From: JABAAE01 sp905480545
GTDB lineage: Bacteria; Planctomycetota; Planctomycetia; Pirellulales; Pirellulaceae
DNA: 64,000 nucleotides
Assembly: GCA_943788025.1 (NCBI GenBank)
Contig: CALSOR010000015.1
Span: 177,105 to 241,104, forward strand
Direction of reading: 5' to 3'
Below the pieces are notes generated by a model. That model ran no database searches. It was not told the DNA's origin and worked only from the letters and a program-made list of their open reading frames with translations. Position numbers and translations under genes: made by a program. Positions 38,432 to 47,724 of this stretch are shown in pieces. Positions within the stretch are counted from its first letter, which is position 1. Each line of letters opens with the position of its first letter.

Positions 38432-39676
38432 TTACCCGATTTGGCGCATTACATCCGCCGCTAAGCTCACATCCAATTCAGCATAGAACCTTTCGGTGGT
38501 GGACTTTGATTTGTGTCCTAATACCGCCTGAGATGCCTCAAGGCTTCCTGATGCTTTGCGAATGATTGTTCCAGCCGTTTTTCGAATCCTGTTTGGACTC
38601 CAACGCGGTATTCCAGCAGCATCGCAAGCTCGATGAATGACGCGGCGGTAGCTTCGGGTTGTGTAGCATTTGCCCGCTTGCCTTTTCGGGTTTCGCTTTA
38701 CCTTGGTCTTGCCCTGGTAGTTTCCTTGGTTTGATGGCGTGGTACGTTCCAAGTTGCGTTTTCTTCTTTGCTGTTCAACCGCCTCGGATGGATCAAAACA
38801 AAACGCATTCGGGTCCCTGAGTAGATACGGACGCAAAATATCTTGTGCCTCCTGCCCGATACAAACTATACGGTCCTGGTCCCTGTGCTCGTTTTTGTGG
38901 TGCTCCGGTGTGAAAAGCCAAATGTCACCCGATCGATCAATACAACTCGGTTTCAGTTGGCATAATTCGCCCGGTCGCATGGCGGTTAGAAGTTGTAGCC
39001 GAACCATATCGGCGGCAATCCCATGCAAGTGTTGTTTGGTTTTTTCGATGGTTTCAAGAGAAACCGGTTTGATTGGGTCTGTTTCTCGCGCGTCCGTTCT
39101 ACCCTTGCGTAGCGTTTCAACCGCCTTCATGGATTGGTAGTTGTCGGCTGACAGTTTTTCGTTTTCCGCTGCCAATTTGAAAGCTCGGATGATATGGCGA
39201 CAGTATTTGTTGACGACATAACGGCAAATCGGCGCTGGCTTTGTCTCGCTCACCCCGTTTTCAGCGATAATCTGACGAATGGCTTTGAATCGCAATGCCT
39301 TAAATTCGGACGCATCCGTTCTGCCGAAGTTCGAACGCAAAAGCCTCATGATGCGCTGGACTGTTTTGAACTCTTCCGTTGGATTGCCGTCTTTGTCCTG
39401 ATACCGCTTCTTTGATGCCTTGGTGTAATCAACGCAAATCTCGGAAACGGTGATGACGTCCTGCTTGGATGATACTTTGCCAGCTGCCAGCCATTCAGCG
39501 ATGACCCGTTGGTACTCTTGTTTACTGGCTTGGGTGTTCCATTGACCAAGGACAATATCCTTGCGATCAAATGTTACAACGGCATAGGATCGAATGCCTG
39601 AAGATGTTTTGACCGTCTTCTTGCGATAGGACGGGATTCGGGGAGTCTTGACGGATTTAGATGATGATTTAATCAT
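38432..39676 (-). CDS. Tyrosine-type site-specific integrase
   Basis: A 414-residue recombinase. The catalytic domain shows the first Arg in TAMRPGELCQLKP, the box II region RWSPNRIRKTAGTIIRKASG, LGHKSKSTTERFYAELDV with the second His and the nucleophile Tyr, and ends LAADVMRQIG. The His of the usual HxxR is replaced by Asn (PNRIR), which is tolerated in some members. The N-terminal core-binding domain is present. Its start lies 118 bases from a tRNA-Val 3' fragment, the likely attachment site. Confidence 0.9.
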   Translation of the reverse strand: MIKSSSKSVKTPRIPSYRKKTVKTSSGIRSYAVVTFDRKDIVLGQWNTQASKQEYQRVIAEWLAAGKVSSKQDVITVSEICVDYTKASKKRYQDKDGNPTEEFKTVQRIMRLLRSNFGRTDASEFKALRFKAIRQIIAENGVSETKPAPICRYVVNKYCRHIIRAFKLAAENEKLSADNYQSMKAVETLRKGRTDARETDPIKPVSLETIEKTKQHLHGIAADMVRLQLLTAMRPGELCQLKPSCIDRSGDIWLFTPEHHKNEHRDQDRIVCIGQEAQDILRPYLLRDPNAFCFDPSEAVEQQRRKRNLERTTPSNQGNYQGKTKVKRNPKRQAGKCYTTRSYRRVIHRACDAAGIPRWSPNRIRKTAGTIIRKASGSLEASQAVLGHKSKSTTERFYAELDVSLAADVMRQIG

Positions 39677-39793
39677 CGGCGGTTCCTCTTTGCGGTTCGT
39701 TTACGGAAATTTCCGTAAATGATTAATCGCTCGGAGTCGCTGAATCCGGTAACGCAGAAGCGTTTCGATATGCTATTTATTGCTGAAACTTAA

Positions 39794-39836
39794 GTGGGCG
39801 ATACAGGACTCGAACCTGTGACCCCCTGCTTGTAAG
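39794..39836 (-). tRNA. 3' fragment of tRNA-Val (TAC), probable attachment site
   Basis: On the minus strand the sequence gives the anticodon loop CTTACAA, half of the anticodon stem, a complete T arm (ACAGG TTCGAGT CCTGT) and the acceptor half ATCGCCCA. The 5' half of a tRNA is absent: the bases before the loop cannot pair. Identity that starts in the anticodon loop and runs to the 3' end is the usual core of a tyrosine-integrase attachment site. The integrase gene lies next to it. Confidence 0.8.
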
Positions 39837-40026
39837 GGACATCTGGAAGAAGCCGAAAAAGCTGCTTTTCTTCGGTGTTTAAGACAGTTTAGCAGCTTTT
39901 TTGGCTGTTGCAATTCATTGCAACGGTGTGCAATTTCGTGCGCCTTTTAGCGGTACGTTTCTGAAATCGCTCTGATGCCAAAACGGTACAAAAGTAGAGT
40001 TTTTCTATGTTTAGCTTCATCGTCTT

Positions 40027-40368
40027 TCAGAGCTTTGTCACTCGTCGATTCACCCTCTTCACAAAGCCTTCGCCACGTCTCGGCACTTCGTCCAAGTAGG
40101 CGTCTCGAATCGCGGTTATCGCTTGGATCGTGAAGAATTCAGGTTTGCCATTTTTAGGCATGAACTTCGCGGAATCGCCAATCCTTAAGTCGATCGCTCT
40201 TGGCTTGTCGTGTTGGACGTTCTGACCGTTTCCATTTGAATCGAGCGGAACCACTAGTTCAGACCGCTCATGCTCGTCATTCGTCAGTTTTAAAAGCAAC
40301 GAGTAAATGATTCGCCAAGGCTTCGTTCTCTTGGCTTCTTCGATCGCGGATTCGTCGTAACTGTGCAT
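40027..40368 (-). CDS. Small unknown protein
   Basis: A 113-residue protein (MHSYDESAIEEAKRTKPWRI...). The middle contains IDLRIGDSAKFMPKNGKPEF followed by TIQAITAIRDAYLDEVPRRG, a beta-rich pattern. It has no known family. Codon composition and a clean start suggest a real gene. It lies just outside the integrase end of the element. Confidence 0.5.
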   Translation of the reverse strand: MHSYDESAIEEAKRTKPWRIIYSLLLKLTNDEHERSELVVPLDSNGNGQNVQHDKPRAIDLRIGDSAKFMPKNGKPEFFTIQAITAIRDAYLDEVPRRGEGFVKRVNRRVTKL

Positions 40369-40488
40369 TAGGCAATGATTTGCAAAAATGGGACGATTCA
40401 GTGATACTTCATTACCCGGTTTAGCGTTCTATACCGGATAAGTACCCCGAATAGCTACTCACTCGGGCACCAAACCGGTCATAGAATC

Positions 40489-40731
40489 ATGGACAACCAA
40501 AACGAAAATCAACAAAACGAAAATCTCAACTCATTGATTAAAAAGCTAACCAGCACTGTTTTTGGCGTAAGCTTTGCAATCGTGCTAATGCTTTGCATGG
40601 TCGTCGCTTCGAATGTCGGTTGGGCATTTGGATCGATGCACCAACACTTTGATTTTAGACTGTGTATCGTGTTAATGTTTTTTTTGGTCGATGGTGTATG
40701 GCTATGTGGCTTTCATCAATACCGAATCTGA
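40489..40731 (+). CDS. Small membrane protein, unknown
   Basis: An 80-residue frame with an Asn/Gln/Glu-rich N-terminus (MDNQNENQQNENLNSLIKKL) and two hydrophobic segments (about 25-47 and 58-74) likely to span the membrane. No family recognised. A frameshift near its end cannot be excluded, because the neighbouring genes are affected by such breaks. Confidence 0.45.
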   Translation: MDNQNENQQNENLNSLIKKLTSTVFGVSFAIVLMLCMVVASNVGWAFGSMHQHFDFRLCIVLMFFLVDGVWLCGFHQYRI

Positions 40732-40796
40732 TTCGAAAAAACTAACTCTAACGAGTCCAAACCCAACAGGCTCAATTCTTTACCACTTTCAGTTAA

Positions 40797-41023
40797 ATGA
40801 AAATTGCATTCGATTCAACTTATCACTGGGACTTTTCCGCCCCCCACGTTCGAAGCTGAATCGGTTCACATTGACGGTTACATTCACCGTTATCGTGTGG
40901 AATGTCCTTACTGCAAAATTTATCACTACCACGGGCCACGGGATGGACACCGGGAAGCACATTGTACCGACGTTGATTCGCCATTTTTTTGATTCCGGAT
41001 ACAACATTCAATTATCTGATTAA
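40797..41023 (+). pseudogene. Small zinc-ribbon-like protein, two frameshifts
   Basis: From the ATG at 40797 the frame reads MKIAFDSTYHWDFSAP and is broken in the C6 run near 40843. After removing one C it continues TFEAESVHIDGYIHRYRVEC, then PYCKIYHYHGPRDGHREAHC. It is broken again in the T run near 40985 and ends NIQLSD at 41023. CPYC with a later HxxxH/C could bind one zinc. About 74 residues. The two breaks each add one base. Confidence 0.5.
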
Positions 41024-41607
41024 CTATCGCAGTTTGTCACGCTCTTCTTTCGACAACTTCCGCCAGTCCCACGGCGCAACATGCCGCGAGTCTGACCACA
41101 ACCCGCGTTTTTCGCTTCGTGCCACTGATTCAAGTCGCGTTTAAGTTTTCGTCGTCTGAATAGTCCAGATAGTGCCACGCCAAACCCTGCTGAATCATGG
41201 CCGCGTTAACGTCCTTTGAATTGATTGAAATAAAGGCAATGCTTCGCCCGTACTTGTCTGTATCTGAAACGGTGTATTCGATTTCTTGGTCGAATATCAA
41301 ATCACTTAAAAATTTCTTTGCAGTGTTTCCGAACGGTTGCCCGCGTTCTGGCGCGTCGATTGAAGCTAATCGCAGCCGAACCTGTTCCATATCCGGCGTT
41401 AAAATATCGACGGTATCCCCGTCAATCACGCCAACGCATTTCGCATGAAGGAATTCGTCAGAGCGAACGTTAACGGGTGGGCGTTGTATCCTCTGAATTG
41501 CTGTACTCTGGCGGCTTCTCACCGCGTTGAATCGTGCCGTTTGGGTTGTCGCACCCGATGGAAATCAAGAGCGTCAGAATTGCGATATGTGGCTTTATTC
41601 GGTTCAT
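41024..41607 (-). pseudogene. Lipoprotein thermonuclease (SNase family), two frameshifts
   Basis: The gene starts MNRIKPHIAILTLLISIGCD at 41607, with a lipobox ending at Cys 19. It is broken by one extra C near 41470. The SNase domain then reads GVIDGDTVDILTPDMEQVRL, RLASIDAPERGQPFG, and DTDKYGRSIAFISINSKDVN, which keeps the catalytic Arg and Asp positions. A second extra base near 41147 interrupts before ESVARSEKRGLWSDSRHVAP. The repaired protein ends LSKEERDKLR at 41024. It would be a membrane-anchored nuclease. The single-frame part alone (41130-41522) lacks the signal and the C-terminal helix. Confidence 0.75.
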
Positions 41608-41669
41608 GTTTATTTCGCTATGTTGTTTAAATCCGTTTCGTGCTTGGCAGCGTTTTGATCGACTTTGCT

Positions 41670-41871
41670 TCATTTCGGCAAGTCTGCCATTTCCAAGCAA
41701 AGTGCATCAACGGTCCCTTTCGGAATACCAACCGCAGCGGCAAGCCTTATCGATGGGGTATCCCCCGCCGTTTACCTTTGTCGAACCTTGATTCCACTTG
41801 TTGGCTTCTGCAGGTTCTTCGGTTTGATCGCTCCCCTTGCCAATGGCATCATCCCGAACTTGCGTCGACAT
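41670..41871 (-). pseudogene. Short gene, possibly HTH-like, one frameshift
   Basis: From ATG at 41871 the frame reads MSTQVRDDAIGKGSDQTEEP and on to GGGYPIDKA. Removing one G near 41746 gives YPIDKLAAAVGIPKGTVDAL and CLEMADLPK before the stop. The end looks like a short helix-turn-helix. About 66 residues. The true start could be further upstream. Function unknown. Confidence 0.35.
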
Positions 41872-42007
41872 CGTTCAAACCGCTGTGTCGCCGAACACGT
41901 GCTTTACCCATGTTCGCCATGACTTTGATGCGGACCGCAAGGTTAGAGCATGGTTGGCTGAAAATTCGATGCAAAAAAACGACGAACACTTTTAACCCAA
42001 GGCAGAA

Positions 42008-42477
42008 TCAAATTTTATCGCTCTTTGAGCGGTTACAGGACTCACACAACAGTTGAACATTCCGAGTGGTATTTGCGCCGCCTTTCGAGACTGGGATAAT
42101 ATGGTCATATTCCAACTTCTCGTTAGATTCACAATTGACGCAACGCCCTTGGTCCCGTCGCCAAACTTCACGTTGAACGTGTTTTGGAATCGGCTCGCGG
42201 TCGTGGACTGTCCTTTTTGAGAACCTCGCCTCGCTTAACTATCATTTTCCTTCTTGCAATAGTCGCAAATCCAAGTCACTGATTTTCGGTTCGGTGAAAA
42301 CGACTCAACAATCCAGAGTTCTTCAGCACAGGTTGGGCATGGTGTCGAGGGCAAGCAATCCAACTGAGCTGCCATTATTTTCGCGTCTTTCCTCGCGTTC
42401 CATTCATTGCTTTTCCTCGCTCGCTCTTCAATATTTGCTGCGGTTCGGCGCGCAATGTAATCCCCCCTGACTTTCAT
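42008..42477 (-). pseudogene. HNH endonuclease with N-terminal zinc ribbon, frameshifted
   Basis: The start MKVRGDYIARRTAANIEERA (AAAGGA upstream) is followed by a zinc ribbon, PCPTCAEELWIVE...WICDYCKKEN. Two single-base breaks near 42205-42236 end the first frame at 42235. Then REPIPKHVQREVWRRDQGRC, VNCESNEKLEYDHIIPVSKG and GANTTRNVQLLCESCNRSKS form a complete HNH nuclease with both CxxC pairs. It ends at the TGA 42008-42010. The HNH half has no start codon of its own. Such small HNH proteins are frequent in mobile elements. Confidence 0.7.
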
Positions 42478-42594
42478 TATCCTTTCGGTGTTTTTCGTTG
42501 CGGTCCGGCATGTTAATCCCTGTTCACTTAATGTCATCCGAATTATTCATTCAATCTATTCGACGCGGAACTCTGTGACAAATACGATGACACT

Positions 42595-42657
42595 CTATCC
42601 AATATTTGCCATGACTCCAGCGGCCAAGGTTACATCAATTACTGCGTAGGATACCGC
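42595..42657 (-). pseudogene. C-terminal remnant of a second tyrosine integrase
   Basis: The last residues read AVSYAVIDVTLAAGVMANIG before the stop. They align with the end of the intact integrase at 38432 (RFYAELDVSLAADVMRQIG), including the Tyr, the YA-x-x-DV-x-LAA-x-VM-x-x-IG spacing and the stop position. The DNA upstream (to 42800) shows no other integrase motif. A scrap of an older integrative element is likely. Confidence 0.5.
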
Positions 42658-42799
42658 CGAATGCAGATTGAAAGATGTCCAAGCCGACCGAACCCCCTTT
42701 GACGGATGATCCGTCACGCAAGACTTCAATGCATCGTGCGTTAATTTTGAACCGTTTTTAGATTGGCGTTTTGCCGGCGTGCTGTTCCCTAAAAGCCCT

Positions 42800-43855
42800 T
42801 TAACAACGGTCTGCTTGATCGCTTCCAGAGAGCAGTTCAAGCAAATCTTTGTGAATGTCTTCCCAGTGTTGATTTAGGTCCAGGGGTTGCAACGGTAATC
42901 TTGAAACTCAAGATTTCAAGATTCAAACGCAGATGCGGTTTGGTTGTCGGGTAAAGCAACATTCCTTCTGGTTTCTTACCATCTCGAATCTGAATGTTCT
43001 TCAAGTAGGAAACGAGTTGGTACAAATGGCCGGAGCGAATCGTCTCCTTACCAAAATTTGTTTGAAAAGTATCTTTGTAATACTTCGTATCCAAAACGAT
43101 TTTCCGGTCTATTGACTCCAGGCAAACGTCTGTTCGCATTTGCGGCAAATAATTCAATTCTTCAGCTTTCCCAGAGGTTTGCTGCCATTCAATCTTTTCA
43201 CTGTAGACTTTGAATTCGTTTTGCTCGCGACTAAAAAAACGAAATACAAATTTTTCAAACATCCTGTTCATTGCTCGCTCGTCGCGCAGAAAATCACGAA
43301 ATCGCGAATGTCCAGATTGCTCATCAATTAGTCGATGATTGTGAATCAGACGGCATACTTCAATTGGCAGACGGTAATGCGAGTTGTTTCGATGCAAGAC
43401 GACTCTGGAAAATGTATTTGCTGAAATTGGAATTTGTTGAACTTCTCCAAGGGTGTCGAAAGACGCGAACCAGTGCATTGCGGTGTTTTCGATCGAGATT
43501 CTCGCAGCCTATAAGCTTGCCAATCGTGGATTTGAGTATCTGATTGTGAAGAACATCATGGCTAAGATTGTCTATGACACAATGGGACGCGAGATTTGAT
43601 AAGAAGATTGCGTTTGATGGTCGTGGTCAGATCCAGTTTCCCCGCGAAGGCTCGGACGTGTCCACCGACTCCTCGACATACTGTCGATCCAACCCTCGTT
43701 TCAACAGATGGCTGGTTCCAGACTCTAAAATGCGGGCGAAGAGTGCTGCCATTGATTTCACATCTTGTTGTGAAACATCAATTGCGTCGGATTCTTCCAG
43801 GGGAGTCCCATGCATAACAGAGGAGATAGTACAGGTTGTGAATTGGAATGCTCAT
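42800..43855 (-). pseudogene. mcrC: McrC, nuclease subunit of a McrBC-type system, frameshifted
   Basis: Repaired, the protein starts MSIPIHNLYYLLCYAWDSLE, the classic McrC opening. It continues ALFARILESGTSHLLKRGLD, RGKLDLTTTIKRNLL, and a C-terminal PD-(D/E)xK nuclease with QMRTDV and KIVLDTKYYKD as catalytic strands. It ends HWEDIHKDLLELLSGSDQAD. About 350 residues. Extra single bases interrupt near 43814, several points between 43480 and 43640, and 42890. The ATG overlaps the McrB stop (ATGA), as is usual for McrBC operons. The largest open piece is 42837-43478. Confidence 0.8.
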
Positions 43856-45916
43856 CGAAGCAATTCTTTAATTTGCTTTTCCGCTTTTTCTGGACTGTCG
43901 AACCAGTACTCCCGAAGTAACGGTCCGATCTCAGATTGAACGATTGACTGGTACCATTCAGTCCCTAGTTCTTCTTCGGTTTCCTGTGGACAAAAGAAAC
44001 TATGGCCAATCTCAAACCCGGGACCGAGGTTGACTTTGTCATCGCGAATAATCTTATTCAATTCGGATACGCGACTGATAATTTGTTCGATCAGATCCGT
44101 TTCAACATTCCCTTCCAGCTGATCGCGAAATTGTTGTGTCTGAAATTGCGGAACAAGGTCAATGAACGTAAACCCGCCGCCTAAGGGCGTAATCGACCAT
44201 GGCTAGCGAGCGATCGGCCGTGTTCATCAGTCCGACGAATGTATACATTTTCCGGCACATAAAATTTCTCTTCTGAGTTCTTCGAGTAAGTTAGGGGCAT
44301 GGCAAAGTCCGGTCCACGCTTATCAGCCTCGACAAGCATCATTAGCTCACCGAAAATCTTGCTTAAATTTCCCCGGTTTATTTCGTCAATGATGAAGACA
44401 TGAGCCAACGATTTTTCATGCCTAGCTTGTTCACAGAAGTCGTGAAAAACGCCGTCCTTTCTTACAAATCCACCATTCTCGGACGGTCGATAGCCCTGAA
44501 TAAAATCCTCGTAAGCATCAGGATTGGTGGAATTGGATCATTTGAACCAGCGATGGATCTTTGTAGGTGATCAAGGAATACGCGAGCCGTTTTGCGACGA
44601 ATGTTTTGGCCGACCCCAGGTGGCCCCTGTAAGATAATGTTTTTCTTCCGACCGAGTGCTTTTAACATTTCTTGGAAGTCGCGCTTGGGAATGAAAAGAT
44701 CCTTAAGAGCGTCATCTAAAGAATACGGTTGACGCGAAATGATAGGTGGTCGATTTTCCTCAGGCTTTGTTCTGGGCAGGATGAAATTCAACAGTGCCGA
44801 ATAATCGGTCACATCCGTTAAGCGTCTTAAACGGGAAGCTTCACTCCCTCTGGAAGATCCAGCGATTGTTGTACAAGCCATTTGACTCGTCGAACGTGAC
44901 GGTATTCCGCCCGCTCTGCGTCATATCCATAGTCCTGATTCAATCTCTCCAAGGCCAAGAATTCTTGAGCGACCACTTTTGGCAAAAATAAAATCGCCCG
45001 GTTTTCATTTCGTGACTAAATTCAAAACACGCGAGGGCCGGTCCGTTGTAGTGCCGTTTCTTGTCCTGAGCTTGTTGCTGGATCGCGTTTTCGACTTCAT
45101 CGGAGCTGCTGTACTGCCGCAAATCGCCGAGTTCATCCCAGCCAATCGCGGCAATCCCCCTCTTCGGTAAACTGATTCCAAAGTCGAGCACCTTCACCTG
45201 GCGCGATCGCCCAGTATCGCGACGTCGGATCGACATCCACAACACCAGTATCACCAAGCTGAATCTTGTCAGTCGCAATCTGATATAGAAACCAATCTAG
45301 CTCCAAGAAGTCATGTGCGTCCAACTCCTCGTATAGCCGGTCGGATCGATTTCTGAAAGGTATCCAGGTTGTGAACCGCATATCCGAATTTCTTCAGAGC
45401 GGTTTTTGATTGTTTATTCCAGATTGCAAATTCGGTCGGCGCAATCAACATTACCAAACCCGTTGCCGTATTAGGACCAAATCCTGGCACGCCCATTATC
45501 GCGTCCGCTTTTTCAAGTGGCGCTTTATCACTTGAAGTCAGGATTGTAAGTGCTTGTTGGATATACTGCTCTTTTTCCTCGTCCAATTTCTTGATTTGTG
45601 CGCCGTAAAACGCGAGTGCCCGACCCCCACGAGTAGTTGCCGTGAAGTTCAATTTTATTTTTCTGTTAAGGCTTCCGCTAAAATCCTCGGCTCGCTCCAG
45701 AGAATAGTTGCTCATCAAAAAATTCACACCCGAATTTCAACTCCATTGAGAATCGTACTCGATTCGGAGTTCCCATATTTCGCGGTTGAAGAATTCAAGA
45801 CCAATCGTGTCTGGCAGCTTTGCCATTTGAGAAATTTGTTTCGCTCTCGTTCGACGCAGGTTAATTCGAAATTGCTCGACGGGATTCCGACGAAATCTAT
45901 CGAAAATATCTTTCAC
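43852..45916 (-). pseudogene. mcrB: McrB-like AAA+ GTPase, frameshifted
   Basis: Repaired from a GTG at 45916, the protein has an N-terminal part with VPGFGPNTATGLVMLIAPTE, then a DNA-recognition-like module (SRYWAIAPGEGARLWNQF, GIAAIGWDELGDLRQYSSSD). The AAA+ motor has Walker A GPPGVGKTFVAKRLA (one extra C near 44609), Walker B HVFIIDEINRGNLSKIFGEL and the McrB signature GLMNTADRSLAMVDYALRRR. It ends EKAEKQIKELLR with the stop overlapping mcrC. McrB uses GTP to drive the McrC nuclease along DNA. At least six single-base breaks split it; most are extra bases. Confidence 0.8.
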
Positions 45917-45941
45917 GTTCCTTGTGCTAACGCTGGAGGAA

Positions 45942-47633
45942 TCATCGAGAATCCCTCCAATTTTGGCGGTTAAGTTCTTCGTCGATTACGTGGGACATGA
46001 TTGTTTTCGCGGCCTCAATTGGAATTTCATAAAGGTATCCTTGGTTAAACGCCGCCTTGGCTGTTCAGTGGGGCTCCTGTCATTTTTCAGTTTACCGATA
46101 TCATTCGCGATCGCTTGAAGAGGAACTCCTTCTTTGAGCACGTGATATGTAAGTTTGGCCATCCATCCTTTAAGCTCCCAACCGAGTCCCTCTTTGAGTG
46201 CGGCGGGGTCTCGCTGCTTCATGACCATCAGAAACACAAATGGACACCGCCTTGATTTGGCCTTTGCAATAATTGAAAACCAAATCACCAGATTTCACCT
46301 CGATTTACGTTTTCCCAATGAAACGGAGTGGTTCCGCGTTTTGTCAATTTGCGGCGCCCAAACAATGCTTTCTTGATGTTCTGCGTCGAACGTCTTCCCT
46401 TGATTAACCCACCAAAACCTTGGTCTTGCACTGGCTTTTGATGGCAACCATTTTCGATGAATGCAATCGAGCAGCTGCCTTGCGATGTGCATGTCTTCGG
46501 CAAGCCCACCAAAACGGTTTCTTTCAAAATTGCAAAAGATGTTTTTTCCCGGATTTGCGAGGGTGAAATATTCGAACTCTCTAAAACGATCAGTTGGATC
46601 TTTGTACGCAATCATCCAAAAAAGGTCGTTTGTCAGATGATAGAACGCCAAGGCCGCCTGCTGGTCTTTGGCTTCGATGCCCCATTGATTCAATTTGTGA
46701 TGGAATCTTGGAAGTAGCCAATCAAAATCAACCTCGTTGGTGCGCGAGCTCGCCACGGTCGATTGCCTCTAGGATGCAGCTAAGAATGGCTGGTTTGTAC
46801 AGCTTCGGCGTCCCACTCGAGGCGTCAACATTGAGCCCCTCAATTAGCCGGCAAAAGGCTTCGACGACTGCGTGCTCGTCCGTCAATCGTATGACGGTCT
46901 TATGATCGGTTGAGACTACAAGATCAGGACCCTGCAATAAAGCTGTCCGAATAGCGGCCGGTCCCATCCAAATCGGTTACGGAAATTTCATCGCTTTTTA
47001 GATCGAGTTCCGCAATTCTCTTTTCATAAATGCTAAATGTGCATCTCGCAGATTCACTGGCAGTCAATCGCGTCACTTCACAGCCGTTTTCGTCAACAGC
47101 AGCGATTGTATATTGAGCCTTTTTTTCCGTACTTTGAAACACGACCCGGTCCGTTAAGTACTTTGCGACGACAGACTCAAAAGTTGGCTTTTTGGAAGAG
47201 AGGAAATCCAGCAGATTTGCCTCTTCTTGGGTAAGCTTGAAGTTCGTACCGACGACCAATTCGAATTAGCTGCATCTGACTTAACGTTGGATCAGCAAGG
47301 ATTTCCGCCCGCGGTAAAGGTGAGTCAAATGTTTCCGTAATTTCCAACCTGACCCGCGGTTCGGAACTCTCCTTCGGTTCATCGACGTAGAATTCCAATT
47401 CGTCCTGGGCATTCTCAAGAATCCCAACCTCACTTGTAATTCTCGCCTTCGCCAAAAGAGCGCTGTCCGGTCCCGACTCCCATAGGTAAACAACATCACC
47501 CTTCTGAATATCGCTACGATGTTGTTTCACCAGATAGTTGATCGAATTCAGATTCTTCAGTGCTTCCGCGAATCTTGTAGATTTTCGGATTTGCTTGAAA
47601 TATCCACGAATTCGCACGATTCTCTAGTGACAT
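45942..47633 (-). pseudogene. EVE-domain multidomain protein of the McrBC locus, frameshifted
   Basis: From ATG at 47633 the repaired protein begins with an EVE domain (NSWIFQANPKIYKIREALKN, then INYLVKQHRSDIQKGDVVYL, WESGPDSALLAKA), a pocket for modified bases in related nucleases. A region of unknown type follows. Next comes a segment like the N-terminal head of ScoMcrA-type nucleases (LYKPAILSCILEAIDRGEL; DFDWLLPRFHHKLNQWG). Last is a domain with RFWWVNQGKTF, HWENVNRGEI and GDLVFNYCKGQIKAVSICVS, as found before some McrB motors. It ends RQNWRDSR at 45942, 26 bases before mcrB. No nuclease motif is seen. Several single-base breaks. The upstream gap to the truncated insertion sequence is about 90 bases. 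Confidence 0.65.
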
Positions 47634-47724
47634 ATCTGTTCTGGCAGAACTGCAGTAAGACGGTAATAGGAAGGTGTGATTCTAGTCGAAGATCGCTTTG
47701 AACGCCAAACAGCCGAAGTAATTG

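Noticed and set aside
40489..41023. The small membrane frame and the zinc-ribbon-like frame as one gene.
   Set aside because: The join has no supporting motif and stop codons lie between them in the relevant frames.
42595..42840. An 81-residue minus-strand frame as a separate gene.
   Set aside because: Its start overlaps the end of mcrC in another frame; only its last 20 residues look meaningful, as an integrase remnant.
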